A stretch of DNA of 64,000 nucleotides from Ochrobactrum teleogrylli (GTDB lineage Bacteria; Pseudomonadota; Alphaproteobacteria; Rhizobiales; Rhizobiaceae), in NCBI RefSeq assembly GCF_006376685.1, contig NZ_VEWL01000009.1:62001-126000 (forward strand), written 5' to 3'. This document shows, one piece after another, positions 35,652 through 44,907 of the stretch (the first letter of the stretch is position 1; every line of letters begins with the position of its first letter). The notes beneath the pieces were generated by a model. That model had not been told where the DNA came from. It saw only the letters and a program-made list of their open reading frames with translations, and searched no databases. The translations under genes and the position numbers were made by a program.

Positions 35652-37960
35652 TGCCTGACTTACTTCTCGAACTCTTTTCCGAGGAAATCCCGGCCCGCAT
35701 GCAGCGCAAGGCTGCCGGCGATCTGAAAAAGATGATCACCGATGGTCTGGTCGAAGCCGGTCTTACCTATGAAGCCGCGACCGCTTACTGGACGCCGCGT
35801 CGCCTGACGCTCGACATTCGCGGCCTGACCGTGCGTTCCAAGGACGTGCACGAAGACATCAAGGGCCCGTCGGTCACCGCACCCGAGCAGGCCATTCAGG
35901 GCTTTCTGCGCAAAGCAGGTCTCAGCGATGTTGCGCAGGCGCATGTGCATTCCGATCCGAAGAAGGGCGATTTCTATGTCGCCCATCTGACGAAGCCGGG
36001 CCGCGCTGCCGAAGAAATCGTCGCCGAGCTGGTGCCGCAGACGATCCGCAATTTCCCGTGGCCGAAATCCATGCGCTGGGGCGCGGCTTCGGCAAAGCCC
36101 GGTGCATTGCGCTGGGTGCGTCCGCTGCAATCGATCCTGTGCACCTTCGGCCCTGAAACCGAAGAAACGGTGGTTATCGATTTCGACGTTGACGGCATCA
36201 AGTCCGGCAATCTGACCTATGGGCATCGGTTCCTGAGCGACGGTCAGGCGATCAAGGTGCGCCGCTTCGACGATTATGTCGAAAAGCTGGAAAAGGCTTT
36301 TGTGGTGCTCGATGCCGAACGCCGCAAGGAAATGATCTCGCAGGACGCGCATAACCTTGCTTTCGCGTCGGGTCTCGAACTGGTCGAGGACGAAGGGCTT
36401 CTGGAAGAAGTGTCCGGTCTTGTCGAATGGCCGGTCGTGCTGATGGGCGAATTCGAGGAAGAGTTTCTGGCCATTCCGCCGGAAGTCATCCGCCTCACCA
36501 TCCGCGCCAACCAGAAGTGTTTTGTCACGCGCAAGCAGGGCGAAACGGAAGCGCTGTCCAACCGGTTCATTCTGGTGTCGAACATCGCTGCGCGCGACGG
36601 CGGCACGGAAATCGCATACGGTAACGGCAAGGTGGTGCGCGCACGTCTGTCGGATGCGCTCTATTTCTGGCACACCGACCAGAACGATCTGCCCGATCTC
36701 GACAAGCTCAGCGCTTCGGCGGAAAAATTCGGCCTTGATCTGAAGAAGCCGCTCGATCAGCGCATGGCGCGGCTGGACGCGTTGAACGTAACCTTCCATG
36801 CAAAGCTGGGCACGCAGGGAACACGTATTGAGCGCATCAGATCACTAGCGCGCTTTATCGCGCCATTAGTGGGTGCCGATCCTGAACTCGCTATCCGTGC
36901 AGCCGTGCTTGCCAAGGCTGATCTCCAGACCGAAGTTGTGGGTGAATTCCCCGAGCTTCAGGGCGCGATGGGCCGCAAATATGCGGTGCTTCAGGGTGAA
37001 GACGCAGCCGTTGCCGCAGCGCTTGAAGAACATTACAAGCCGCAAGGTCCGTCTGATGTGGTGCCGAAGAACCCGGTTTCGGTCGCTGTTGCATTGGCTG
37101 ACAAGCTCGATACGCTGGTCGGTTTCTGGCTCATAGATGAGAAGCCTACAGGGTCGAAAGACCCCTTTGCGTTGCGTCGTGCGGCATTGGGCGTAATCAA
37201 ACTTATTCTTGAGAACGATGTGCGACTACCTTTGAAGAAGTTCATCGGCTTTGCCTATATTGAAAACCACGAGCGCCTAAGAAGTGACAAAGCAGTTGAC
37301 GTACTCGAACGGATTCGGGAGGGCGTTGAGCAATTTAATCCAGAGTTACGGAATTACCTCTTCATTGATGAAGCGGTTAGCAAGTTGGAGCAGTACTTAC
37401 CCGATCTGCCTTTCTCCGTGCCATCAAAGGCAGTGTTGGAAAATGACCTCCTCTCCTTCCTGCACGACCGTTTCAAGGTGCATCTGAAAGACGAAGGCGC
37501 ACGTTACGACGCTATCGACGCCGTGCTGACGCCGGAAGCCGACAACCTGCTTTTGGTCGCACGCCGCCTGGAAGCGCTGATCGTCTTCATCAATGAGGAA
37601 GACGGCAAGAACCTGCTGGCCGGCACCAAGCGCGCCGCCAATATTCTGTCAGCCGAAGAGAAGAAGGGCACCAAAGTCGCGAGCAGCGTCGATGCTTCGC
37701 TTCTCAAGCTGGACGAGGAAAAGGCGCTGTTCGAAGCGGTGACGCTTGCATCGAGCGAAACCGAAACGGCAATCGCCCGTGAAGATTTTTCGGGCGCGAT
37801 GCTGGCGCTGGCCAAATTGCGCGGCCCGGTCGATACGTTCTTCGAAAAAGTGCTGGTCAACGACGAGGACGAAAATGTCCGCGCCAACCGTCTGGCTTTG
37901 CTCGACCTGATCCGCACGGCCACCGGCAAGGTTGCGGATTTCTCCAAGATCGCTGGCTGA
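35651..37960 (+). CDS. glyS: Glycyl-tRNA synthetase beta subunit
   Basis: A 769-residue beta subunit that binds tRNA(Gly). '[18 protein letters not shown]' at the start and '[12 protein letters not shown]' at the end are characteristic. It starts within the glyQ stop codon. Positions ~36830-37450 (residues ~395-600) use codons rare in the flanks (TTA, CTA, AGA, ATA, CGA). The part around residues 535-595 contains a stretch (from '[16 protein letters not shown]' to '[10 protein letters not shown]') that I do not recognise from rhizobial GlyS. This suggests a mosaic gene, but the frame is intact. A bidirectional terminator follows at 37982. Confidence 0.95.
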   Translation: MPDLLLELFSEEIPARMQRKAAGDLKKMITDGLVEAGLTYEAATAYWTPRRLTLDIRGLTVRSKDVHEDIKGPSVTAPEQAIQGFLRKAGLSDVAQAHVHSDPKKGDFYVAHLTKPGRAAEEIVAELVPQTIRNFPWPKSMRWGAASAKPGALRWVRPLQSILCTFGPETEETVVIDFDVDGIKSGNLTYGHRFLSDGQAIKVRRFDDYVEKLEKAFVVLDAERRKEMISQDAHNLAFASGLELVEDEGLLEEVSGLVEWPVVLMGEFEEEFLAIPPEVIRLTIRANQKCFVTRKQGETEALSNRFILVSNIAARDGGTEIAYGNGKVVRARLSDALYFWHTDQNDLPDLDKLSASAEKFGLDLKKPLDQRMARLDALNVTFHAKLGTQGTRIERIRSLARFIAPLVGADPELAIRAAVLAKADLQTEVVGEFPELQGAMGRKYAVLQGEDAAVAAALEEHYKPQGPSDVVPKNPVSVAVALADKLDTLVGFWLIDEKPTGSKDPFALRRAALGVIKLILENDVRLPLKKFIGFAYIENHERLRSDKAVDVLERIREGVEQFNPELRNYLFIDEAVSKLEQYLPDLPFSVPSKAVLENDLLSFLHDRFKVHLKDEGARYDAIDAVLTPEADNLLLVARRLEALIVFINEEDGKNLLAGTKRAANILSAEEKKGTKVASSVDASLLKLDEEKALFEAVTLASSETETAIAREDFSGAMLALAKLRGPVDTFFEKVLVNDEDENVRANRLALLDLIRTATGKVADFSKIAG

Positions 37961-37981
37961 TAGCCCGCCTATACGAAATAA

Positions 37982-38005
37982 AAATGGCGCCGGTAGGCGC
38001 CATTT
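37982..38005. terminator. Bidirectional rho-independent terminator
   Basis: A perfect 10-bp stem (AAATGGCGCC with GGCGCCATTT, loop GGTA) flanked by A-rich sequence on the left and TTATTTG on the right. It lies between convergent glyS (plus) and the small exported protein gene (minus). Confidence 0.85.
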
Positions 38006-38016
38006 TTATTTGAGGA

Positions 38017-38439
38017 TTATTGAAGGCTGGGTCTGAGCGTCAGCGAACTCAGATCGATTTCTCCCGATGCGCCAGCCCACGGATCGCCGACGACGCGCAC
38101 GGGCTTGGCGGGGTCGAAGTCCGGCATCTTCTGTTCGGTCGGGATGATAGCGGGCTGTTCCTGCACGTCTTCCGGCAGCGGCTTGCCCTGCATGCGCGCC
38201 ATATAGGCACGGGCGCGCTTGCGCCGTGCTTCGATTTCCTTCAGCGCTTCGGCTTCAGCCTCTTGCCGCTGGTTGCAGGCACCGCATACAGGCAGCCCAT
38301 TGGCGCCCATCCGGTCATAGCCGATATAATCGATGGAGCCGACCGCATAGATCGTTCGCGCAAGTTCCGCCCCGTTGGCCGAGGCAACAACGGGCAGTCC
38401 GGCGACAGTCAGTGAAATGGCGATAAATCGCGATAACAT
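38017..38439 (-). CDS. Exported protein of unknown function with a CxxC pair
   Basis: A 140-residue precursor with a signal peptide ('FIAISLTVAGLPVVASANGA', cleavage near residue 22). The mature part contains 'LPVCGACNQR' (Cys52, Cys55), a charged Ala/Glu/Arg-rich helix (60-85) and a Pro-rich C-terminal third. The CxxC could bind a metal or form a disulfide in the periplasm, but there is no thioredoxin context. It is a single gene between a shared terminator and a 230-nt divergent region upstream of tsaC. I do not recognise the family. Confidence 0.7.
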   Translation of the reverse strand: MLSRFIAISLTVAGLPVVASANGAELARTIYAVGSIDYIGYDRMGANGLPVCGACNQRQEAEAEALKEIEARRKRARAYMARMQGKPLPEDVQEQPAIIPTEQKMPDFDPAKPVRVVGDPWAGASGEIDLSSLTLRPSLQ

Positions 38440-38596
38440 TATTCACCTCAAGCATGGATAGTATCATCCTGCCGCAAAAAAGCTAACAAAACGCAATTTT
38501 CCGGGTCGCGTTGCCATAAATGTGCACGAGGCAAACCGCCTGTTTGCTTGCGCAGGGCTTCGCGCTTGTGTAGGCAGAAGGCGCTCATATCTATGC

Positions 38597-38639
38597 GTGC
38601 ACCTTGTCCGAAAACCGCTTTGCACTTTTCGGGATGCAC
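38597..38639. repeat. Short rhizobial-type palindromic repeat, copy 2
   Basis: It contains CCGAAAACCGCTTTGCACTTTTCGG, matching the inner part of 34606-34652, with an outer GTGCA/TGCAC pair. It lies in the leader of the tsaC/Sua5 gene. Confidence 0.65.
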
Positions 38640-38670
38640 TCAACTTGGACGCCCGAGAGGCGGGAAACCA

Positions 38671-39654
38671 GTGTCAGATGTAATGAAATTCGATGATAAG
38701 GCAGTCCTGCGCGCGGTCGATATCCTGCGGCGCGGTGGCCTTGTCGCCATTCCTACCGAAACGGTCTATGGCCTTGCCGCCGATGCCGCGCATGGCGAAG
38801 GCGTTGCCGGCATTTTCGCAGCAAAAGGCCGCCCGCAGTTTAACCCGCTGATCGCCCATGTCAGCGGCATTGCCATGGCAGAGCGCTATGTGACCTTCGA
38901 CGCCCTGTCGCGCAAGCTGGCGGAACTGTTCTGGCCCGGCCCGCTGACCATCGTGCTGCCGCTGAAAGACCAACAGGATACCAGTCGGCCCATTCATCCG
39001 CTGGTGACGGCGGGACTGCCGACGCTCGCCATCCGCATGCCGCATGGCCGTGTGCAGGAGGTTATCACGGCGCTGGACAGCCCTGTTGCGGCACCGAGCG
39101 CCAATACCTCCGGGCGTATCAGTCCGACAAGCGCCAAAGCCGTCGCGGACGATCTTGGCGACAAAATAGACCTGATCCTCGATGCCGGTCCATGCGGGGT
39201 TGGCGTGGAATCGACCATCGTGAAGGTCGAGGGCGATACAGTGCGTCTGTTGCGCCCCGGCGGGCTTGCGGCAGAGGACATAGAAGCAGCGATTGGCACA
39301 AAGCTGGTGCGCACCGAACAGACCGAGGCCATTCAGGCGCATATCATCGCGCCGGGCATGATGGCCTCGCATTATGCACCGGATGCCGCCATGCGGCTTG
39401 CGGTTGGCGATGTGCAGCCGGGCGAGGCGCTGCTGGCTTTCGGGCCGTCGCGGGTGGCCGGAGCCGAGACGGCAAAGGCCGTGCTTAACCTCAGCGCCGA
39501 TGGCAATCTGCGCGAGGCGGCCAGCAATCTGTTCGATTTCATGCGCAAGCTCGACGCCACCGGCGCCAGCACCATTGCCGTTGAACCCATTCCTTCCGAC
39601 GGTCTCGGCGAGGCCATCAACGACCGTTTGAACCGCGCTGCCGCACCGCGCTAG
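38671..39654 (+). CDS. Threonylcarbamoyl-AMP synthase, Sua5 type
   Basis: A 327-residue enzyme making L-threonylcarbamoyl-AMP for t6A37 modification of ANN-decoding tRNAs. The YrdC domain (about 10-200) has 'IPTETVYGLAADA', 'AKGRPQFNPLIAHV', 'TIRMPH'-like 'AIRMPHG' and 'APSANTSGRISPT'. A C-terminal Sua5 domain (about 230-325) follows the linker with 'IIAPGMMASHYAPDAAM', so this is the two-domain form. The start is chosen at GTG 38671, with AGAGGCGGGA upstream. The frame also opens earlier at 38548, in a repeat-containing leader, and an ATG lies at 38683. Confidence 0.88.
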   Translation: MSDVMKFDDKAVLRAVDILRRGGLVAIPTETVYGLAADAAHGEGVAGIFAAKGRPQFNPLIAHVSGIAMAERYVTFDALSRKLAELFWPGPLTIVLPLKDQQDTSRPIHPLVTAGLPTLAIRMPHGRVQEVITALDSPVAAPSANTSGRISPTSAKAVADDLGDKIDLILDAGPCGVGVESTIVKVEGDTVRLLRPGGLAAEDIEAAIGTKLVRTEQTEAIQAHIIAPGMMASHYAPDAAMRLAVGDVQPGEALLAFGPSRVAGAETAKAVLNLSADGNLREAASNLFDFMRKLDATGASTIAVEPIPSDGLGEAINDRLNRAAAPR

Positions 39655-39670
39655 ATTTCAAAGGACCAAT

Positions 39671-41080
39671 ATGGACACCGGATTGATTGAACGTTTCGCC
39701 GCCATCGTGGGCGAGAAGAACGCACTCACCGCGCCAGAAGACATTGCGCCCTATCTGATCGAGCAACGCGATCTTTATAAGGGCAATTCGCCGCTTGTGT
39801 TGCGTCCCGGCTCCACGGAAGAAGTCGCGGCGATAATGAAACTCGCCAGCGAAACGAAAACCCCCATTGTGCCGCAGGGCGGCAATACGGGCCTCGTCGG
39901 CGCGCAGACGCCGGATGAAAGCGGCACGACGATCGTGCTGGCGCTTGGCCGCATGAACAAGATACGCGCGCTTGATACGGTGGGCAATCTGGCCACCGTC
40001 GAGGCAGGCGTCATCCTGAAAAACCTTCAGGACGCGACCGAGAAGGCGGGCCGCCTGTTCCCGCTGTCGCTGGGCGCGGAAGGTTCGTGCCAGATCGGCG
40101 GCAATCTCGGATCCAATGCAGGCGGCACGGCGGTGCTCGCCTATGGCAACATGCGCGAGCTTTGCCTCGGTCTCGAAGTGGTTTTGCCAACCGGCGAAAT
40201 TCTCGACGACCTCCGCTATGTGAAGAAAGACAACACCGGCTACGACCTGAAAGACCTGTTCGTGGGTTCTGAAGGCACGCTCGGCGTGATCACGGCGGCG
40301 GTTCTGAAAATCTTTCCGCAGCCGAAGGGCAAGGGCGTCGCCTATGCCGGGATGCGCAGCCCGGACGACGCGCTGCGCCTGTTCCAGCTCGCGACCGAAC
40401 ATGCAGGCCCGTCGCTGACCGGGTTTGAGCTGATGCCGCGTGTCGGCGTCGAGTTCACCGTGCGCCATGTCGATGGCGCGCGCGATCCGCTGGAAAGCCC
40501 GCATGACTGGTATGTGCTGATCGATATTTCCTCCACGCGCTCGGAAGAAGATGCGCGCACCACGCTGGAAACCATTCTGCACGAAGCTTTTGAGGCGGAT
40601 ATTCTTCAGGATGCGGCGATTGCAGAAAGCGTCGCGCAGGCGCAATCCTTCTGGAAAATGCGCGAGGAAATGTCCTGGGCGCAAAAGCCGGAGGGCGGCT
40701 CGATCAAGCACGATATTTCCGTGCCCGTTTCATCCATCCCGGCCTTTATTCGCGAAGCCAATGAGGCGGTGCTGGAAATGATCCCTGGCGCACGCATCGT
40801 CTGCTTCGGCCATATCGGCGATGGCAACCTGCATTATAACGTGTCGCAGCCGGTCGGCGCGGACAAAAAGGAATTCCTCTCCCATTGGGGCGCGCTTAAT
40901 CACCGCATCCACACGATTGTCACAAGTTACAGGGGGGCGATTTCTGCCGAGCATGGCATCGGTCGCCTGAAGCGGGACGAGCTTGCGCATTTCAAGCAGC
41001 CTTTCGCGCTCGACCTGATGCGCCGCATCAAGACGGCCTTCGACCCGGCGGGGATTATGAACCCCGGCAAGACCCTGTAA
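39671..41080 (+). CDS. FAD-linked oxidoreductase (GlcD / D-2-hydroxyacid dehydrogenase family)
   Basis: A 469-residue flavoprotein with an N-terminal FAD-binding PCMH domain ('VPQGGNTGLVGAQTP', about residues 75-89; 'LGAEGSCQIGGNLGSNAGG' about 136-154) and a C-terminal FAD-oxidase domain ending with 'ISAEHGIGRLKRDEL' and 'IKTAFDPAGIMNPGK'. The family covers D-lactate, D-2-hydroxyglutarate and glycolate dehydrogenases; the lack of GlcE/GlcF neighbours favours a D-2-hydroxyglutarate- or D-lactate-type enzyme. It lies 16 nt after tsaC, with an AAAGGA-like site. A terminator follows. Confidence 0.88.
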   Translation: MDTGLIERFAAIVGEKNALTAPEDIAPYLIEQRDLYKGNSPLVLRPGSTEEVAAIMKLASETKTPIVPQGGNTGLVGAQTPDESGTTIVLALGRMNKIRALDTVGNLATVEAGVILKNLQDATEKAGRLFPLSLGAEGSCQIGGNLGSNAGGTAVLAYGNMRELCLGLEVVLPTGEILDDLRYVKKDNTGYDLKDLFVGSEGTLGVITAAVLKIFPQPKGKGVAYAGMRSPDDALRLFQLATEHAGPSLTGFELMPRVGVEFTVRHVDGARDPLESPHDWYVLIDISSTRSEEDARTTLETILHEAFEADILQDAAIAESVAQAQSFWKMREEMSWAQKPEGGSIKHDISVPVSSIPAFIREANEAVLEMIPGARIVCFGHIGDGNLHYNVSQPVGADKKEFLSHWGALNHRIHTIVTSYRGAISAEHGIGRLKRDELAHFKQPFALDLMRRIKTAFDPAGIMNPGKTL

Positions 41081-41105
41081 AACAAACCAAATTGCTACTT
41101 GAATG

Positions 41106-41126
41106 ACGGGCGGTTTTTCCGCCCGT
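41106..41126 (+). terminator. Rho-independent terminator
   Basis: An 8-bp stem (ACGGGCGG with CCGCCCGT, loop TTTTT) followed by TTTGC, 25 nt after the stop of the FAD-linked oxidoreductase gene. Confidence 0.75.
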
Positions 41127-41347
41127 TTTGCTATCGGTAAACGCATATTAGGAAGAATTTCCGAATTCTTACACCTGGTTGCATTCTGATAACCAAAGGA
41201 AAAAGCAGGGAAAAGTTAACCCAACTCCTTAAGGCCATCGGTAACAAACGCGGTCTATTCTCCATCTCAACGAGGGCAGAAAGCCCAATCAAAGAGAAGC
41301 TGGAATAACCGGCTCTCGACAGAGACAGAGAGACAGAGGCGTTGACA

Positions 41348-41914
41348 ATGATGAGCAAGGGACTGAAGCCAGACTGGGCAGGCCGTGAACTGCGGCTCGA
41401 TCCGTTTCACTTTCCGCAGGTGGTGAGCTACGCATCGCACGACGGCAATACCGACGTCACCTTCACCATCAACGAACGGGGCGCGGTCATCCGGCAGGTT
41501 CTGCCGTCGAGCGGCCTGCCCATGTCGATTGCACTGCCGATCCATGCTTTTGTCGGTGTCGTGGCCCGCGCGGTCGAAGATGAATATGGCGAAATCACCG
41601 TCACGCTGGAACTGATGCATCAGGACCCGCAGCTTTCCGTGCCGCTTCTGGTGGCGCATGACCTGACCGATGTTGCCGCCGACTGGCGCGCCTGGGCGGC
41701 TGCGTTCAACCTGCCGATGATGCTGGTGGAAGAAGATGGTATCGCCCGTCCGCTTTACGAAAGCACCGGCCCGGTGCGCACCAGCCAACCGCAGGCCCGC
41801 CGTCAGGGGCACGAGACGCGCCGTCGCCGCCCGCGCTTCCTCGCCCGCCGCAAGGCTGGCACGCTGGGCGTCCGTCTGGTGATCGAAGGCAAGGAAATCA
41901 TCGCCCGGAATTGA
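41348..41914 (+). CDS. DUF6101 family protein
   Basis: A 188-residue alphaproteobacterial protein of unknown function. The central part is beta-rich, with 'GRELRLDPFHFP', 'FTINERGAVIRQ', 'IALPIHAFVGVVAR' and 'ITVTLELMHQDP'. The C-terminal 45 residues are very basic ('RRQGHETRRRRPRFLARRKAG'), suggesting nucleic acid or ribosome contact. The start is ATG 41348, with AGAGG about 9-10 nt upstream; a TTG lies 6 nt earlier. It is a single gene with its own 220-nt leader, followed by a candidate sRNA/terminator region. The DUF number is from memory and should be treated as likely, not certain. Confidence 0.7.
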   Translation: MMSKGLKPDWAGRELRLDPFHFPQVVSYASHDGNTDVTFTINERGAVIRQVLPSSGLPMSIALPIHAFVGVVARAVEDEYGEITVTLELMHQDPQLSVPLLVAHDLTDVAADWRAWAAAFNLPMMLVEEDGIARPLYESTGPVRTSQPQARRQGHETRRRRPRFLARRKAGTLGVRLVIEGKEIIARN

Positions 41915-41939
41915 CCGCAGCGGAAAAGTTGAACGGGCG

Positions 41940-42091
41940 AGATTATTCACATTGTCGTGTGATCACGATCTCGTCCCATTCTGCCGCTAGGTTTAGGAGA
42001 CTGCTTCATTTTGAAGCTAAATTAATTGGCTGACCTCCAGACAAAGCCACCTGGATGGGTTTCCCCATCCGGGTTCTTTTTTATCGATCAG
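41940..42091 (+). ncRNA. Candidate small RNA or long 3' UTR ending in a strong terminator
   Basis: A 150-nt plus-strand stretch between convergent genes ends in an 11-bp hairpin (ACCTGGATGGG with CCCATCCGGGT, one G-U pair, loop TTTC; about 42050-42076) followed by TCTTTTTTATC. A first small hairpin (GCTTCATTTTGAAGC, 42002-42016) and an unpaired GACCTCC stretch lie before it. That layout (stem, C/U-rich anti-Shine-Dalgarno loop, terminator) resembles rhizobial trans-acting sRNAs such as the alpha-r8/MmgR class. The promoter is not clear, so it may simply be the 3' end of the upstream mRNA. Confidence 0.35.
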
Positions 42092-42100
42092 AGCCGGGAT

Positions 42101-42859
42101 TTACTTCTTGCGGCTGAGAAAGGCCATGATGGCCTCACGCGCTTCATTGGAGGTCAGGCGTTCGCCGAAAAGCTTCGCTTCCCGCGCAATACGATCCGCG
42201 ATGTTTTCGGCGGGCATGCGCATGAGCGACCGCGCGATCTGCATGGCCTCCGGCGGCTTGGCGGCGATTTCTTCCGCAGCCTTCAGCACTTCCGCTTCCA
42301 GCTCTGCGCTTTCCACGATTTTATAGACGATGCCCGCTTCAAGCGCTGCTTCCGCGCTGAAACCATGACCGAGCGCCAGAAGGGCAAAGGCCTTCTGATG
42401 CCCCATCAGCGGTGGCGCGAGCAAGCTGGAACCGGCTTCCGGCACGAGACCGAGATCAACGAATGGCGTGCGGAACAGCGCATGTGACGTTGCAAATGTC
42501 AGGTCGCAATGGAAATGGATCGTCGTGCCAATGCCAATCGCAAGGCCATCAACGCCTGAGACGACCGGCTTTTTGGCGCTCGACAGGGCATAGAGAAAAT
42601 CCAGAATATCCTTGCCCATATCGCCGCCGCCAGCCGCTGCGGCCATGAAATCCTGCATGTCGTTGCCGGATGAAAACGCGCCCGGCACACCAAGAAACAC
42701 ATGGACGCGCACCGCGTCGTCGGCGTCGCCATCCTTCAACGCCTTGGCCATGGTGGCATACATGGCGCGGGTGATGGCGTTTTTCTTGTCGGCCCGGTTC
42801 AGTCGGATAATCTGCACCGCATCGCGACGTTCGACGAGAATATGTTCGCTCACGTTCAA
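42101..42859 (-). CDS. Enoyl-CoA hydratase/isomerase family protein
   Basis: A 252-residue crotonase-fold protein. 'FSSGNDMQDF' (about 61-70) forms the oxyanion hole, and 'GVDGLAIGIGTTIHFHCDLTFAT' is the second conserved strand-helix. The usual catalytic glutamates of classical hydratases are not obvious, and 'PEAGSSLL' is more like the enoyl-CoA isomerase/hydratase side group, so the precise reaction is open. The start overlaps the stop of the acyl-CoA dehydrogenase by 4 nt (ATGA), a tight operon for acyl-CoA breakdown. Confidence 0.85.
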   Translation of the reverse strand: MNVSEHILVERRDAVQIIRLNRADKKNAITRAMYATMAKALKDGDADDAVRVHVFLGVPGAFSSGNDMQDFMAAAAGGGDMGKDILDFLYALSSAKKPVVSGVDGLAIGIGTTIHFHCDLTFATSHALFRTPFVDLGLVPEAGSSLLAPPLMGHQKAFALLALGHGFSAEAALEAGIVYKIVESAELEAEVLKAAEEIAAKPPEAMQIARSLMRMPAENIADRIAREAKLFGERLTSNEAREAIMAFLSRKK

Positions 42860-44634
42860 GCCTCCAGTGCGGATTTAGCGGCGGCGAGGCTGGCTGCGCC
42901 GGTGATGACGGTGTCTTTCAACGACGATACTTCGGCCAGCATGTTCTCGGCGAAGAAACGGCAAAGAACGGCGCGACCCTTATCGTCGCCTGCAAGGGCT
43001 GCGCGGGCCAGATAAGCGCCGCCGGAAGTAAGCGACAGCAGACGCTGATAAGGCGTTGCACCGGCAAGCGCTGCCTCTGCGCCACCCTCGGCAACTGTCT
43101 TTTGCAGCCAGTCGGTCGCTTCACGCGCTTCGGAGAGCGCCTTTGCAAGACGTGCGCCGGTTTCGCCCAGTTCCGGGCGGTTGGAGGCAACTGCCTTGTC
43201 GGCATCGTGCTGCAATTCGGCAAGGAAACCCTTGATATGCTCGCCATTTCCAAGCGGTAGCTTGCGCATCACCAGATCGATGGCCTGAATGCCGTTGGTG
43301 CCTTCGTAAATCGGCGTGATGCGCGCATCGCGCAGCAATTGGGCTGCGCCGGTTTCCTCAATGAATCCCATGCCGCCATGGATCTGCACGCCGAGCGACG
43401 CGACATCCACGCCGATATCGGTGGCAAAACTCTTGGCCAGCGGCGTGAGCAAACCGGCACGGTCGGCCCAATGCTGTGCATCCGCACCTTCGGTCGCATG
43501 GCTCATGTCGATGGCATGGGCGCAGGCATAGGTGATGGAACGGGCGGCCTGCGTCAGCGCCTTCATGGTCAAAAGCATGCGCTGCACATCGGGGTGTTCG
43601 ATGATCGGGCTCATACCCTCCTTGGGATTCGCACCGATGGCGCGGCCCTGCTTGCGCTCCTTGGCATAGTTGAGCGCCTGCTGGTAAGCCGCTTCCGCAA
43701 CGCCAACGCCCTGAATGCCGACCAGCAGGCGGGCATTGTTCATCATGGTGAACATGCAGGCGAGGCCGCGATTTTCTTCGCCGATCAGATAGCCGACCGC
43801 GCCCTGTTCCTCGCCTTTCACGAAACCGTCGCCATAGATCATGGTGCAGGTCGGCGAGGCGTGAATGCCCATCTTGTGTTCAAGACCAGAGCAGAACAGA
43901 TCGTTGCGACGACCGAGCGAACCGTCTTGATTGACGAGGAATTTCGGCACGAGAAACAGCGAAATGCCCTTGGTGCCCGCAGGCGCATCGGGCAGGCGGG
44001 CCAGCACCAGATGCACGATATTGTCGGTCAGGTCATGCTCGCCATAGGTGATGAAAATCTTCTGGCCGAAAATGCGATAGGTGCCGTCATTGCTGCGCTC
44101 GGCGCGGCTGCGCAGCGCGCCAAGGTCGGAACCGGCCTGCGGCTCGGTCAGGTTCATCGTGCCCATCCACTCGCCGGAGATGAGCTTTTCGAGATAGATA
44201 TCCTTCAATTCCCTGGAGGCATGCTTTTCCAGGGCCTCGATTGCGCCCGTGGTGAGCGTCGGCCCGATGGCGAAGGACAGCGAACCGGCATTCCACATTT
44301 CATTGACGGCGACCGACATCATGGTCGGCAGACCCTGACCGCCATAGTCCGGCGTGCCCGTCAGCGAATTCCAGCCGCCTGCAATCCAGTCGCGGTAAAG
44401 GTCTTTCCAGCCCGGCGCGGTGGTGACGACGCCGTCCTTGACGGTCGCGCCATGCCGGTCGCCGGGGATGCGCAAGGGCTCGACACGTTCAACGGCAAAC
44501 TTTCCGGCCTCTTCGAGAATGGCTGCGGCCAGATCGGCGGAAAATTCGGGAAAGCGGTTGTCGGCCAGCGCTTTTTCAAGCCCCGCAACCTTCATCAGCG
44601 TATGGGAAATTTCAGAAACCGGCGCGCGATACAT
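42856..44634 (-). CDS. Acyl-CoA dehydrogenase (long, DmdC/FadE-like form)
   Basis: A 592-residue FAD enzyme oxidising acyl-CoA to enoyl-CoA. 'MNLTEPQAGSDLGALR' (about 160-175), 'HKMGIHASPTCTM' and 'QIHGGMGFIEETGAAQLLRDARITPIYEGTNGIQAIDL' identify the family; the last contains the YEGTN segment of the substrate/FAD site. The length and the extra C-terminal domain (about 470-590) match the 3-methylmercaptopropionyl-CoA dehydrogenase-like subgroup. It is first in a two-gene operon with the enoyl-CoA hydratase. A LiuR-like palindrome sits about 110 nt upstream. Confidence 0.9.
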   Translation of the reverse strand: MYRAPVSEISHTLMKVAGLEKALADNRFPEFSADLAAAILEEAGKFAVERVEPLRIPGDRHGATVKDGVVTTAPGWKDLYRDWIAGGWNSLTGTPDYGGQGLPTMMSVAVNEMWNAGSLSFAIGPTLTTGAIEALEKHASRELKDIYLEKLISGEWMGTMNLTEPQAGSDLGALRSRAERSNDGTYRIFGQKIFITYGEHDLTDNIVHLVLARLPDAPAGTKGISLFLVPKFLVNQDGSLGRRNDLFCSGLEHKMGIHASPTCTMIYGDGFVKGEEQGAVGYLIGEENRGLACMFTMMNNARLLVGIQGVGVAEAAYQQALNYAKERKQGRAIGANPKEGMSPIIEHPDVQRMLLTMKALTQAARSITYACAHAIDMSHATEGADAQHWADRAGLLTPLAKSFATDIGVDVASLGVQIHGGMGFIEETGAAQLLRDARITPIYEGTNGIQAIDLVMRKLPLGNGEHIKGFLAELQHDADKAVASNRPELGETGARLAKALSEAREATDWLQKTVAEGGAEAALAGATPYQRLLSLTSGGAYLARAALAGDDKGRAVLCRFFAENMLAEVSSLKDTVITGAASLAAAKSALEA

Positions 44635-44744
44635 CTTTCCTCCACATCGTGCTCATCGAGGCCCCTCCTCGGAAACCCCGGCCTCCGATCTGCAAGCGTG
44701 CAGAGGGAGTATCAGTCTTCTTCAACACAAGAGCTATCGGCTTA

Positions 44745-44759
44745 TTACGTAAACGTCAA
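44745..44759. promoter_or_regulatory. Candidate LiuR-type operator upstream of the acyl-CoA dehydrogenase operon
   Basis: TTACGTAAACGTCAA resembles the MerR-family LiuR operator known from branched-chain amino acid catabolism genes. Read on the minus strand, TTGACG begins the element and could be the -35 hexamer of the acyl-CoA dehydrogenase promoter, the usual position for a MerR-type activator/repressor. Confidence 0.4.
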
Positions 44760-44907
44760 TAATTTACGTTCAGAGTCGACCGGTCTTCGGATCGTGGTAT
44801 GCGGCTCCATGTTGTTTGAGTTGATGGTGGAACTTACTTCAGTATATAAGCCTTACGGGTATTATCGGATTTATTCGTAATTTGATTCAAATCTGTGCGG
44901 GGAAGCT

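Noticed and set aside
43339-44880. Plus-strand 513-codon frame
   Set aside because: It overlaps the well-supported acyl-CoA dehydrogenase on the minus strand and encodes low-complexity His/Arg-rich sequence typical of antisense GC-rich DNA.
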